DNA of 64,000 bases from Reichenbachiella faecimaris. GTDB lineage: Bacteria; Bacteroidota; Bacteroidia; Cytophagales; Cyclobacteriaceae. Position numbers and translations under genes: made by a program. Each line of letters opens with the position of its first letter. Position 1 is the stretch's first letter. Under the pieces are notes generated by a model that was not told the origin of the DNA, made no database searches, and was given only the letters and a program-made list of their open reading frames with translations. This document shows, in pieces, positions 1 to 8,873 of this stretch. The stretch covers positions 186,001-250,000 of the forward strand of contig NZ_FWYF01000005.1 of the NCBI RefSeq assembly GCF_900176375.1, written 5' to 3'.

Positions 1-415
1 CTTCTAATGGCTGACCACTATAGGAAAGCATCAGACTATAAATACTCCCAATCTTTTGTCTATCTCTGAGTGTGATGAAGTGTGCTGGACCTTCTTTGAT
101 GAATTCAAGGGTTTGACCGTTTTGCGTAGCACTGTTGAGCACCATGGGTTCTTGCAGGTCAATTTGGATGACTTGATTTTCAGTCAAAACTTTATAATCC
201 ACTCTGTTCGTTCCAGAGATTGTTTTAGTTGCAGGGTCTACACCAATATCTAAATGATAATAAGTCAAATCCCACCATTCACGTTCGGGTGTGATGGATC
301 CTCTCAAGCTGTCCAGTCTTGTGTATTTAGGGTCATGAGATATATCTTCTTTCGAAGAATGTAAAATCACGAATGATGACAACGTGGTGAAGAGAATGAT
401 AGCCGCTCGTTTCAT
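1..415 (-). CDS. M1 family metallopeptidase, N-terminal part (cut by window edge)
   Basis: The reading frame starts at ATG 415-413 and runs off the left end without a stop, giving 138 residues. It opens with a hydrophobic signal-like stretch (KRAAIILFTTLSSFVIL). The next part has the look of the N-terminal beta-sandwich of aminopeptidase-N-like enzymes, with REWWDLTYYHLDIGVDP followed by TISGTNRVDYKVL and IQIDLQEPM. In this family that domain precedes the HEXXH zinc catalytic domain, which lies outside the window, so activity cannot be judged. The protein is probably exported and trims peptides in the periplasm or at the surface. The family call rests on recognition of this N-terminal pattern only. 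Confidence 0.8.
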   Translation of the reverse strand, partial: MKRAAIILFTTLSSFVILHSSKEDISHDPKYTRLDSLRGSITPEREWWDLTYYHLDIGVDPATKTISGTNRVDYKVLTENQVIQIDLQEPMVLNSATQNGQTLEFIKEGPAHFITLRDRQKIGSIYSLMLSYSGQPLE

Positions 416-572
416 AAAGTAATTCTTATTTCGAAAGTAAAACTAGATAGAATTGTTTGGGGGAAAGTCATATATATGATGAATGATTTCAATGAACATT
501 TTTTCTGTTTAGGTGGAACAATGAATGGATAATTGGTTTGAAAAAACATCGTTTCTCATTCGTAAATTTTGA

Positions 573-580
573 TAACTTTG
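573..580 (+). promoter_or_regulatory. Bacteroidota-type -7 element (TAACTTTG)
   Basis: This is a perfect match to the Bacteroidota -7 consensus TAnnTTTG, 54 bases before the ATG of the alpha/beta hydrolase gene. No clear TTG -33 element is visible at the expected 17-23 base spacing, only a T-rich GTTTC at 551-555. Confidence 0.45.
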
Positions 581-634
581 GATTCAATTATATCTAATAA
601 AATCAAGCCTAACATTATAAAGTAACCAGATCAC

Positions 635-1429
635 ATGCCAGCTATTAAAATCAATGGTGCAGAAATTTACTACGAAATTTATGGAATAGGTCCAGAGACC
701 ATTGTCTTCAGTCATGGCCTGCTCATGAGTGGTAAGATGTTCAAGGCACAAGTGGATTATTTTAAAGCGCGCTATCGTTGTGTGATTTATGATCATAGAG
801 GGCAAGGCAGGAGCGAGGTGACTGAGGACGGCTATGACATAGAGGGTCTGACCTCAGATGCGATTGGACTGATCAAAGAACTTAACCTTGGGCCTTGTCA
901 TATGGTTGGACTTTCAATGGGCGGATTTGTGACTATGCGATTGGCGGCTCGTCATCGTGAGCTGCTCAAATCCATTATTTTGATCGAGACTTCTGCTGAA
1001 GTAGAGCCCAACAAGTTTAAGTATAACGTACTCAATACAATTGTCAAATTGTTTGGCGTAAAGGCTGTTATCAACAAAGTCATGCCGATTATGTTTGGTC
1101 AAACTTTCTTGAACGATCCCAATCGTCAGGACGAAGTGAACTATTGGAGAGGGGAGATTCTGAACAATCAAAAGACCATTACTAAATCGGTCACTGGAGT
1201 AATCCAAAGAGACGCCGTAAGTAAGGAATTAGGAAAAGTTTCAGTGCCAACATTAGTAATAGCAGGAGATGAAGATGTAGCCACTACTTTAGAGAAAGCT
1301 AGAAATATCAAACTCAAAATTCCCCAAGCACATCTAGCTGTCATCAAACGAGCGGGTCATTCATCCACCATAGAAGAGCCCCGTCAAGTCATTGAAGCCA
1401 TAGAGGTATTCTTGAATGGTGTGCATTGA
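635..1429 (+). CDS. alpha/beta hydrolase
   Basis: A 264-residue protein with the complete alpha/beta-hydrolase signature. It has an oxyanion-side HG motif (FSHGLLMSG, about residues 25-33) and the nucleophile elbow G-L-S-M-G-G near residue 95. The acid is in VIAGDEDVATT near residue 212, and the catalytic His is in RAGHSSTIEEP near residue 243. This arrangement is typical of cytoplasmic esterases, lactonases and haloperoxidase-like members; the substrate cannot be inferred. There is no signal peptide. It is a single gene, divergent from the M1 peptidase, and the ATG at 635 is the first in frame. Confidence 0.9.
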   Translation: MPAIKINGAEIYYEIYGIGPETIVFSHGLLMSGKMFKAQVDYFKARYRCVIYDHRGQGRSEVTEDGYDIEGLTSDAIGLIKELNLGPCHMVGLSMGGFVTMRLAARHRELLKSIILIETSAEVEPNKFKYNVLNTIVKLFGVKAVINKVMPIMFGQTFLNDPNRQDEVNYWRGEILNNQKTITKSVTGVIQRDAVSKELGKVSVPTLVIAGDEDVATTLEKARNIKLKIPQAHLAVIKRAGHSSTIEEPRQVIEAIEVFLNGVH

Positions 1430-1544
1430 TCGTTTACCATAAATATTTGTCCTTTCAAACGTATGTGAGAAATCTTGTTATCCACAGGAAGAAAAGTTTA
1501 GATTTCTCCACGTGTAGAAATTGACCAAAAAGGACGATTGTTCT

Positions 1545-2129
1545 CTACTTCCCTGGTGGCGTAATCATAATATGTGCGGCATGTGTCCCTGGAAACATCA
1601 ACCAGGGTCCACCTGGTACCATGGGTTTCAAAGGTAAGCCACTAGTCTCCTGAGTGGCCCATGGCGTATAAACCACATATCTGAGATTGGCATTTTCGAC
1701 TAGGCCTGTTTCTGTATTGTAGACGGCTTCTTTTCCGTACAATACATGTAGTGTTGCTGGCTTCTTTGGCATTAGGAGTGTACCAGCTTTGGCTTCAGCC
1801 TCGCGGATGTCAGATATTTCTTGTCTGGACTTACCTTCCGCCTTCAAAGCTCTTCCTCTGGCCATAAAGTCTGCCAGGCTCGAATGATAGCAGGCAGCGT
1901 TAAAACCAGCTTTGTTGGGATCGTCAGCCAGACATATCAATTGATTGGTGCCTTTTCTAAGCTCAACCAATTGTCCGCCCATGTTGTAGCCAAGAACTGT
2001 GGCTTCTGCTCTTTGTTCTTCTGGGCCAGCTTGTACTGCAGCTGCGATTTGATCTTCTGCTGAAGGAACTTGAGCAAAACCTGGGAGCGCAAGAAATAGA
2101 AGGAGTGAAAGTGGAGATAGAGTTTTCAT
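1545..2129 (-). CDS. secreted protein of unknown function
   Basis: A 194-residue protein with a clear signal peptide (MKTLSPLSLLLFLALPGFAQ), so probably periplasmic. I do not recognise the family. The mature part has LGYNMGGQLVELRKGTNQLICLADDP and a two-cysteine stretch (C85 and C98 approximately) that could form a disulfide. A basic helical segment follows (RALKAEGKSRQEISDIREAEAKAG), and the protein ends with a Gly/Pro-rich tail around PGGPWLMFPGTHAAHIMI. No catalytic motif stands out. It is a single gene reading away from the cold-shock gene, and the signal sequence supports the start. Confidence 0.75.
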   Translation of the reverse strand: MKTLSPLSLLLFLALPGFAQVPSAEDQIAAAVQAGPEEQRAEATVLGYNMGGQLVELRKGTNQLICLADDPNKAGFNAACYHSSLADFMARGRALKAEGKSRQEISDIREAEAKAGTLLMPKKPATLHVLYGKEAVYNTETGLVENANLRYVVYTPWATQETSGLPLKPMVPGGPWLMFPGTHAAHIMITPPGK

Positions 2130-2240
2130 GATTAGAATCGTTGTTTAATTACAGGAAATGTAGATAAAAATAATTTGTCATATTTTGTATTATCATAGAA
2201 CCTACATACTTTACAGTATAATTTATTCTAATATAGTACA

Positions 2241-2432
2241 ATGAAACAAGGTAAAATTAAGTTCTTCAACGAGTCCAAAGGATATGGGTTTGTCGTTGAC
2301 GATGAAGATTCAAAAGAGTATTTCTTACACATTTCTGGTTTAGTAGACCAAGTGAAAGAGGGAGATGCGGTGACGTTTGATTTAAAAGAAGGTAAAAAAG
2401 GCTTGAATGCGGTTGACGTAAAACAAGCTTAA
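2241..2432 (+). CDS. cold-shock domain protein (CspA family)
   Basis: A 63-residue single cold-shock domain, an OB-fold that binds single-stranded RNA or DNA and melts RNA structure. RNP1 is recognisable as KGYGFV (residues 14-19) and RNP2 as YFLHIS (about 30-35). It opens with the typical GKIKFFNESKG. It is slightly shorter than the usual 66-70 residues, mostly at the C-terminus. It is monocistronic, with an AT-rich 5' region and its own terminator just downstream. Confidence 0.93.
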   Translation: MKQGKIKFFNESKGYGFVVDDEDSKEYFLHISGLVDQVKEGDAVTFDLKEGKKGLNAVDVKQA

Positions 2433-2463
2433 ATTATATCTCATTTTTATTAAAGGTATTGAG

Positions 2464-2496
2464 TCCCGTCCTGATACAATCAGGCGGGATTTTTTG
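2464..2496 (+). terminator. rho-independent terminator after the cold-shock gene
   Basis: An inverted repeat pairs TCCCGTCCTGAT (2464-2475) with ATCAGGCGGGAT (2479-2490) around a three-base loop, and is followed by TTTTTTG. It ends the cold-shock transcript and sits 12 bases before the 3' end of the convergent ferritin-like gene. Confidence 0.8.
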
Positions 2497-2508
2497 TTAA
2501 TCACTATT

Positions 2509-3270
2509 CTATATTGGTTGATAATCAGCAGGTTTTGAAAGAATTCTATTTCTATTTATCGCGTGACTAAACTTCATTGAATTAAAGAATTTGTAATACA
2601 TCATGCGCATGAATTCCTTTTTATCTACTCCTCCAGCCCTAAAGGCTCTTCCATGACCCAGCCAAATGGCATGAATTGTCCCAAAGAACAGTATACTATA
2701 GCCTGCAATGCTAAAGGCCCTGCTGTAAAAAGACTTTTTTTCAAAAATTTGGTGTAACCTTTCATTTTGAAACTTAATATGGTGGGCTTCATCAATAAGT
2801 ATATCTCTACAAATGGATTTAAGTAATTTGCAATTGGTTGCGTCATGAAGTGCCTGGTAAAAAATTTGAGCTGCGCTTTCAACAATTATTACTGAAATTG
2901 TCCAAAGCTCCATGCTCGTGTTGAAATATCTTATTTTTCGAAATAGCGTATCGCCCCAATCCTTTTTCAGTTTCTTTTCTCCTATCAACTCGATGTAATT
3001 CCCCAAGTTTCGACCATGTTTTTGCTCTTCCTTAATGAAGAGCTTCACTGCGTAAGGATAGTCTTTGTCCTTAATGTTTTTTGAGTATTTATTTGCCGCT
3101 GCCAGTAAATGTTTGCCATCACTTGTTTCACCTAATTGCCAGGCTTTCAACGAATAAATGATTTTGTCTTTTTCTTGACTACTCAGTGTAGGGTTTTGAC
3201 TCCAATCTACTCGATTCAAGGTGAGGTTATGCTTGAAATGGTTTCGCCAGAATTTTGAGCTATGTATCAT
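2509..3270 (-). CDS. ferritin-like diiron domain protein
   Basis: A 253-residue largely helical protein with the spaced E-x-x-H pairs of ferritin-like four-helix bundles: KEEQKHGRN near residue 85 and IDEAHHIKFQN near residue 160. Such residues ligate a diiron centre in rubrerythrin and related oxidases. A hydrophobic stretch (IAGYSILFFGTIHAIWLGHG, about residues 190-210) suggests membrane association or a buried helix. I cannot assign a substrate. It could be a diiron oxygenase or a ferritin-like stress protein. It is monocistronic and convergent with the cold-shock gene. Confidence 0.6.
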   Translation of the reverse strand: MIHSSKFWRNHFKHNLTLNRVDWSQNPTLSSQEKDKIIYSLKAWQLGETSDGKHLLAAANKYSKNIKDKDYPYAVKLFIKEEQKHGRNLGNYIELIGEKKLKKDWGDTLFRKIRYFNTSMELWTISVIIVESAAQIFYQALHDATNCKLLKSICRDILIDEAHHIKFQNERLHQIFEKKSFYSRAFSIAGYSILFFGTIHAIWLGHGRAFRAGGVDKKEFMRMMYYKFFNSMKFSHAINRNRILSKPADYQPI

Positions 3271-3482
3271 AATTAATTAAAGAGTTGATTTGGAATTGCG
3301 AACGGAATGAAAATCATTGAGATGGGTTTGTTAACAAAAATTAAGAACAAACTTTGACGTTCCTTTTATGCAGTCTTGTTAGATAATATCTGCTTTAATG
3401 GAGTTTAATATATTTATCACTAGTTTAGCCACACTGAAAGTTAAATGAGAATATACATCTCCATACCTTCTTCTAATCAAAT

Positions 3483-3612
3483 GCCCTGGGTGCTCATTCC
3501 AGGGTTGTAGCTATTTATATCCGTCATTCGCCGATTTGTCCGGCGAATCTGTAGGCCAAGGCCTCAGTTGCTAATCGAAAGGATGCTCTGGATACACCAG
3601 AGCATGACGATT
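3483..3612. repeat. intergenic cluster of four hairpins
   Basis: The 371-base gap before the saccharopine-dehydrogenase-like gene contains four inverted repeats in a row. CCCTGG (3484-3489) pairs with CCAGGG (3499-3504). ATTCGCCG (3526-3533) pairs with CGGCGAAT (3541-3548). AGGCC (3553-3557) pairs with GGCCT (3560-3564). ATGCTCTGG (3583-3591) pairs with CCAGAGCAT (3597-3605). An outer CGTCAT (3522-3527) matches ATGACG (3604-3609). The segment is richer in G and C than the flanking DNA. It could be a miniature repeat element or a structured 5' leader RNA. No second copy was noticed in this window. Confidence 0.5.
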
Positions 3613-3641
3613 CCTATTATTTTAAATAAAAACATCAAAGA

Positions 3642-4781
3642 ATGAATAATATCATCGTATTAGGTGGTGGCATGGTGGGAAGCGCCATGGCCATTGACCT
3701 GGCTAAAAACCATAAAGTCACTGTTGCAGATTTCAACCCATCAGCATTGGACAAACTTAAAACCAAAGCACTCAAGATCGAAGTCACTCAGCTGGACGTT
3801 ACCAAGGAAAACGAACTCAAAAACCTGCTCTCACCATTTGATTTGGTAGTCTGTGCTGTGCCTGGTTTTCTGGGTTATCAAACGCTCAAATGGATCATTG
3901 AAACTAAAAAGGATGTAGTAGATATCTCTTTCTTTCCCGAAGATGCACTGGCACTCAAAGAATTGGCGCAAGCCATGGGTGTAACGGCTATTGTAGACTG
4001 TGGAGTGGCACCTGGTATGAGCAATCTCGTGTTGGGTTATCACAATGAGACCATGAAAATCGAAAACTTCGAATGCCTGGTAGGTGGATTGCCCAAGGTG
4101 AAAAAGTGGCCGTTTGCCTACAAAGCACCCTTCTCACCCATAGACGTCATAGAAGAATACACACGTCCAGCAAGATATGTAGAGAACAGTCATATCCTAA
4201 CAAAGCCAGCTTTGTCAGATGTAGCGCAGGAAGAATTTGAGGGAGTAGGCACGTTAGAGTCTTTCAATTCTGATGGTCTTCGTTCTTTACTTTTCACCAT
4301 GGGGCATATTCCCAATATGATTGAAAAGACCTTGCGGTATCCGGGACACGTGGAGTATATACAAGTCCTGAAGTCGAGTGGCTTTTTTGATGAGCAACCA
4401 ATTGACATAAAAGGCACTGCTGTGAGTCCTTTGGATTTTACCTGCAAGGTGTTGTTTGACGAATGGAAACTTGGGGAAACTGAAGAGGAGATCACAGTGA
4501 TGCGGATAACTGTGTCTGGTAAAAATGAGTCAGGTGATCAGGAAACAATTATTTATCACTTGCATGATGCCTATGATCCTGCAACACAAACTTCGTCTAT
4601 GGCCAGAACCACAGGCTATACAGCTACAGCTGCAGTGAATCTATTGTTAGAAAATAGATTCAGTGAAAAGGGAGTCTTTCCACCAGAGTTGGTGAGTAAT
4701 CATGAAGGCTGCTTCGATTTTGTTTTACAATACTTGAGTGAACGAGGAGTGGTCTATCGAAAGGAGACTATATTGGGATAA
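3642..4781 (+). CDS. saccharopine dehydrogenase family protein
   Basis: A 379-residue NAD(P)-dependent oxidoreductase. The N-terminal Rossmann fold is marked by IIVLGGGMVGSAMAIDLAK, with an acidic residue after strand 2 (VADFNPSAL). The C-terminal part has the saccharopine-dehydrogenase C-domain character (VGGLPKVKKWPFAYKAPFSP). Family members include lysine 6-dehydrogenase and saccharopine reductase, so a role in lysine or related amino-acid oxidation is plausible. The sequence alone does not fix the substrate. The protein is cytoplasmic. The ATG is preceded by an AT-rich stretch and the hairpin cluster described at 3483-3612. Confidence 0.8.
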   Translation: MNNIIVLGGGMVGSAMAIDLAKNHKVTVADFNPSALDKLKTKALKIEVTQLDVTKENELKNLLSPFDLVVCAVPGFLGYQTLKWIIETKKDVVDISFFPEDALALKELAQAMGVTAIVDCGVAPGMSNLVLGYHNETMKIENFECLVGGLPKVKKWPFAYKAPFSPIDVIEEYTRPARYVENSHILTKPALSDVAQEEFEGVGTLESFNSDGLRSLLFTMGHIPNMIEKTLRYPGHVEYIQVLKSSGFFDEQPIDIKGTAVSPLDFTCKVLFDEWKLGETEEEITVMRITVSGKNESGDQETIIYHLHDAYDPATQTSSMARTTGYTATAAVNLLLENRFSEKGVFPPELVSNHEGCFDFVLQYLSERGVVYRKETILG

Positions 4782-4837
4782 TTTTCTTGAATGTGAGAAT
4801 CTTATAGGCAATTGATAGCGCAGGGCTATTTATTGCC

Positions 4838-4845
4838 TACCTTTG
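4838..4845 (+). promoter_or_regulatory. Bacteroidota-type -7 element (TACCTTTG) for the helicase gene
   Basis: This is a perfect TAnnTTTG match, with a TTG at 4812-4814 lying 23 bases upstream as a possible -33 element. Transcription from here would begin near 4850. The longest open frame starts at that same TTG 4812, so it would begin upstream of the transcript. The site therefore supports translation from TTG 4869. Confidence 0.55.
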
Positions 4846-4868
4846 CGTCTTATCATAAGATTTTCAGA

Positions 4869-6602
4869 TTGAATACTTTTTCAGAACTCGGGCTCGAACC
4901 ACGTTTGGTAGACGCGCTCACCGATTTAGGCATTGTTAAACCCACACAGATTCAGCAAGAAGCCATTCCTATTTTACTAGAATCTATGCAGGATTTTATT
5001 GGTTTGGCACAAACGGGAACTGGAAAGACCGCGGCCTTTGGATTGCCATTGCTGCAAGCAGTAAATGAAGATTCCAATACTTGTCAGGCAGTTGTACTTG
5101 CACCTACAAGAGAATTGGCTCAGCAGATTGCAGAGCAACTCAAGAATTTTTCTAAAAACAAGCCCAAACTTAAAGTAGAGGTTGTTTTTGGAGGAGCAGC
5201 TATTACCAATCAGATAAAGGCCTTGAAAGCGAAACCACAAGTGGTGGTGGCTACACCTGGTCGATTGGTAGATTTGATTAACCGAAAGGTGATTAGTATG
5301 AAGGCACTTGATTATGTGGTGCTGGATGAGGCAGATGAGATGCTAAACATGGGGTTCAAAGAAGAGCTCAATAAGATATTGGCAGACACTCCAGCAGAAA
5401 AAACAACTTGGTTGTTTTCAGCTACCATGCCATCGGCAATCAAAAGTATTGTTAATGCCTATATGAACAATCCGAAAGAAGTTTCGGTAAAGAGTGGGGT
5501 AGAGGTAAATAAGGACATTTCTCACCAATATTTAGTGGTGAAAATGAGTGACAAACTTGAAGCCATCAAGAGAGTATTGGATGTGAATCCAAATTTTTAT
5601 GGTGTTATGTTTTGTAGAACCAAGATTGATACGCAGAACTTGGCGGATGACATCAGTAGAGCGGGTTATAGAGCAGAAGCCTTACATGGTGATCTAACAC
5701 AGAAACAACGAGATTCTGTGATGAAAAAATTCAAGGACGGTACGTTATCAATGCTTGTGGCTACGGACGTGGCAGCTCGTGGTATTGATGTCAATGACGT
5801 CACCCATGTGATTCATCACAGATTGCCAGACGAATTAGAATTCTACACGCACAGAAGTGGTAGAACAGCTAGAGCGGGCAAAAAAGGAATTTCTATTGCT
5901 TTGGTGAGCAAAGGAGAAGTTCGTCGAATTGGTGAAATCGAAAGAAGGCTCAAAATCAAATTTGAAAAGGAATTGATACCTACAGCTGATGAAGTGATGT
6001 CTTCTCGTATGGACAATTCACTGAAGTTGATTGCTGATTACGAAATCAAGAAGGAATTGCCAGCTGATCTAAAACAGCAGGCACAAGAAATGTTTGCCAC
6101 TTTATCCAAAGAGGAATTGGTTGACAAATTATTAGCACTGGAGCTATCCAAAGTAAGCATTTCTAATAGTGGCGACTTGAATCAAACCGAAAACAGTCGA
6201 TCCAAAGAGGGAAGGGATCGCGAACGTAGTTCGGGTTCTCATGAACGGCTTTTCATCAATATTGGTAAAATCGATGACATCTCAAATGCTGAATTGTTGC
6301 ACATGATATGTGACATATCAGGCGCTAAAAAGGAGCAGGTAGGCAAAATAGAACTTCAACAGAAGAGAGCCTATTTCGAAGTAGTAAAAGATATCGCCAG
6401 TGACGTGATGGGCAAATTCAAAGGTTTTGAGTTTGAAGGACGAGAGCTCAGGGTGAATATTGATGATAGTGAACCAAAATCTGGACGATCAAGTCAAAGA
6501 GGCTACCAAGATAGAAAGCGTCGTAGTGGCCGGAAGCCTTCCAGTTCGGGTAGGTCAGGTAGTGGACGACAGGGTAGATCAGGTGGTGGTCGCAGACGAT
6601 AG
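4869..6602 (+). CDS. DEAD-box RNA helicase with DbpA-type RNA-binding domain
   Basis: An ATP-dependent RNA helicase of about 577 residues. All core motifs are present in order: AQTGTGKT (motif I), PTRELAQ (Ia), TPGR (Ib), VLDEADEML (II), SATMP (III), ARGIDV (V) and HRSGRTARAGKKG (VI). After the helicase core comes a DbpA-like RNA-binding domain (ERLFINIGKIDD to ELRVNIDD). The protein ends in an Arg/Gly/Ser-rich tail typical of RNA-annealing helicases acting in ribosome assembly or cold adaptation. I chose TTG 4869 (giving MNTFSELGLEP) over the upstream TTG 4812 because a promoter -7 box lies between them. Confidence 0.92.
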   Translation: MNTFSELGLEPRLVDALTDLGIVKPTQIQQEAIPILLESMQDFIGLAQTGTGKTAAFGLPLLQAVNEDSNTCQAVVLAPTRELAQQIAEQLKNFSKNKPKLKVEVVFGGAAITNQIKALKAKPQVVVATPGRLVDLINRKVISMKALDYVVLDEADEMLNMGFKEELNKILADTPAEKTTWLFSATMPSAIKSIVNAYMNNPKEVSVKSGVEVNKDISHQYLVVKMSDKLEAIKRVLDVNPNFYGVMFCRTKIDTQNLADDISRAGYRAEALHGDLTQKQRDSVMKKFKDGTLSMLVATDVAARGIDVNDVTHVIHHRLPDELEFYTHRSGRTARAGKKGISIALVSKGEVRRIGEIERRLKIKFEKELIPTADEVMSSRMDNSLKLIADYEIKKELPADLKQQAQEMFATLSKEELVDKLLALELSKVSISNSGDLNQTENSRSKEGRDRERSSGSHERLFINIGKIDDISNAELLHMICDISGAKKEQVGKIELQQKRAYFEVVKDIASDVMGKFKGFEFEGRELRVNIDDSEPKSGRSSQRGYQDRKRRSGRKPSSSGRSGSGRQGRSGGGRRR

Positions 6603-6808
6603 CTCCAATATTCAGGTCAGAATTTGCTAACTTGTTGCATGCAACGGTTTAATTAGTCGTTAATTGAACAATTAGGACATTGACTTGAAATATTTCAATA
6701 TTTATTTCAGTTTCTGTTTGATAGGACGGGTTTTAACATGTATATTTAAAGTCCATCTGTATTATTTTATTATAACGTGTTGAAGATTATCTTCAAAATT
6801 TTAAAATA

Positions 6809-8617
6809 ATGCAACCCAACATCCAAAAAGAGCCATCCCTCGACCATGAGGCTCAATTAAAAAGTGTGGATTCCATGCTCAAATATGCTATGGACTCACG
6901 CGTGAGCAGTGTCAAAGATTCTATTGATTTGACCATCCAGGCTCAAGCGAAGTGTCAAGCTTTGGATTACTCAGAAGGTTTGGCACAATGCGCTTGCCAG
7001 TTGGGGCTTTTTTATATGATTATGGGAGATCATATAGCTGCACTTGAGTATTCTGAAGAAGCACTTACCGCATACACTGAGCAGGGAGATAAGCAGGGAA
7101 TGGCAGATGCACTGTACAACATTGGCAGCATTGAGTACAAATCCACACAATATCATAAAGGACTTGAGCACTTATACGAGTGCCTGCGATTACAAAATGA
7201 AATTGACGATATCATTGGTCAATCTAAGTCTCTAAAGGCGATAGGTTACATCTATGAGGCTTTCAATGAATATGAAAAGGCACTGGAGACTTATGTGAAA
7301 TGCAGGGAGCTGAGTCACCTCATAGATGACAAAAACGGAGAGTCTAATGCATGTAATCCTCTTTCTGGCCTTTATTTGAAAGTTGGTGATTATAAAAATG
7401 CACTTGAAGCCATCAACACAAGTATCAATTTAAAAAAAGAAACTGGGGATAAAAGAGGTTTGGCATTTGCCTGGTATGGAAAAGGTAAAATTCATTTGCA
7501 TTTAAAGGAGTATGAGGAATCCAAAGAGCTATTTAGCAAGAGCTTGAAGATTCATACTGAAGTTGGTGAGAAAATGGGTTGTGGAATGAGCTTGAGCAAG
7601 CTAGGCCACGTGTGTTTAGCAAATAATAATTATAAAGAAGCCAAGGACTATTTTAATCAAGCAATAGCTGTAGGGGAAGAAATTGATAATAAGCAGATTA
7701 TGTATAAAGCTTATTTCGAGCTTTTTAATATGGCTATGATTGAAAATAACGAATCCGAAGCATTAGCCTATCATATTAAATACCACAATTACAAAGAACA
7801 AGTCATTAACTCTGAGACCAAGAGTAAAATAAAAAGCCTTGAGTCTATGTGGAAAATGGAGTCTCTTGAATCTGAAGCCAGAATCCAGAGAGAAAACAAT
7901 TTGATAGTAGAAAAAAAGAATGAAGAACTTGATAAATTTTCATCAAGAGTTTCTCACGATCTTCGGGGACCTATTTCTTCCTTGATGGGATTGTATGACG
8001 TGGTTAAGTCTGAAATTGAGGATGAGGCAGCGCTGAAATACTTTGAGCTTTACCATCACAGAATCACACGAATTAATCAGACCATTATCGACCTGTTGGA
8101 GCTATCTAAAGTCAAAGATTGGCAACTGTCCAAAACAAATATTGATTTTGATGAAATGGTGGCTGACTGTATAGAGTCATTCAGCTATTTGCCAGGTTTT
8201 GATAAAATAGTCTTTGAAATAGAGATTGAAAAAGAGCTGAAAATCGAATCTGACAGAAGCTTGATGAATACAATTATTCAAAATTTAATTGAAAATAGTA
8301 TTAAGTATTCTCGTCAGGATATAGATAATCCGTTTGTGAAAATATATATCAAGCAAACAGCTGAGGATTACATGTGTGTAATTGTTGAAGACAATGGGAT
8401 TGGAATTGATTCAAAATATCAAGAAAAAGTATTTGACATGTTCTACAGAGCCAATGATGAAGTGCAGGGCTCTGGTCTGGGCATGTTTATTTTAAAATCA
8501 GCAGTTGAAAAACTGGATGGAGAAGTAAGTCTGGTCAGTGAGGTGAATAAGGGGACTAAATTTGTTATCTTACTACCTATCATAGAAAACATGAAAAAGG
8601 AATATCTCGGTATTTAG
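6809..8617 (+). CDS. cytoplasmic TPR-sensor histidine kinase
   Basis: A 602-residue kinase without signal peptide or membrane segment. Residues about 55-335 are tetratricopeptide repeats, seen as repeated GDY/NEYEKALE-type helices. A coiled coil follows (about 340-375), then a HisKA dimerisation domain with the phospho-accepting His383 in RVSHDLRGP. The HATPase domain has an N box (IQNLIENSIKYS), a G1 box (DNGIGID) and a G2 box (GSGLGMFI). No receiver is fused and no response regulator is adjacent, so the partner is unknown. It is followed 43 bases later by the 57-residue ORF and a second TPR kinase. Confidence 0.92.
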   Translation: MQPNIQKEPSLDHEAQLKSVDSMLKYAMDSRVSSVKDSIDLTIQAQAKCQALDYSEGLAQCACQLGLFYMIMGDHIAALEYSEEALTAYTEQGDKQGMADALYNIGSIEYKSTQYHKGLEHLYECLRLQNEIDDIIGQSKSLKAIGYIYEAFNEYEKALETYVKCRELSHLIDDKNGESNACNPLSGLYLKVGDYKNALEAINTSINLKKETGDKRGLAFAWYGKGKIHLHLKEYEESKELFSKSLKIHTEVGEKMGCGMSLSKLGHVCLANNNYKEAKDYFNQAIAVGEEIDNKQIMYKAYFELFNMAMIENNESEALAYHIKYHNYKEQVINSETKSKIKSLESMWKMESLESEARIQRENNLIVEKKNEELDKFSSRVSHDLRGPISSLMGLYDVVKSEIEDEAALKYFELYHHRITRINQTIIDLLELSKVKDWQLSKTNIDFDEMVADCIESFSYLPGFDKIVFEIEIEKELKIESDRSLMNTIIQNLIENSIKYSRQDIDNPFVKIYIKQTAEDYMCVIVEDNGIGIDSKYQEKVFDMFYRANDEVQGSGLGMFILKSAVEKLDGEVSLVSEVNKGTKFVILLPIIENMKKEYLGI

Positions 8618-8660
8618 ATATGAGATATTCAAGTTAGCATTTTGGATAAAAATTATTATC

Positions 8661-8834
8661 ATGAGCAAAAAAGTAGATAAAATAGACAATCCGCTCGAAA
8701 ACCTAGATGATAACAACATCACCAATGTAGACCCGACCAAAATTGGTGGGCTCGACAGAAATGTGGCTGAGGAGTTTGATGAAGGGGCACTTGAATGGAC
8801 CAAAAGTAGAGGCAAGAAGAAAGATAAAAAATAG
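8661..8834 (+). CDS. small hydrophilic protein, 57 residues
   Basis: An ATG-started ORF of 58 codons lying between two TPR histidine kinases and in line with them. It encodes a charged, probably disordered peptide beginning MSKKVDKIDNPLENL, with LDRNVAEEFDEGALEW in the middle and a Lys-rich end (KSRGKKKDKK). The composition and the fit between neighbours suggest a real gene, although no family is recognised. No membrane segment or signal peptide is seen. Function is unknown. Confidence 0.6.
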   Translation: MSKKVDKIDNPLENLDDNNITNVDPTKIGGLDRNVAEEFDEGALEWTKSRGKKKDKK

Positions 8835-8873
8835 CTTTTGATTGTTTCCGCGTTAGAAACCAATATTGAGTAA

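Noticed and set aside
6634-6645. 12-bp perfect palindrome GTTGCATGCAAC downstream of the helicase
   Set aside because: It has no loop or T run for a terminator and no second copy was noticed; it may be chance.
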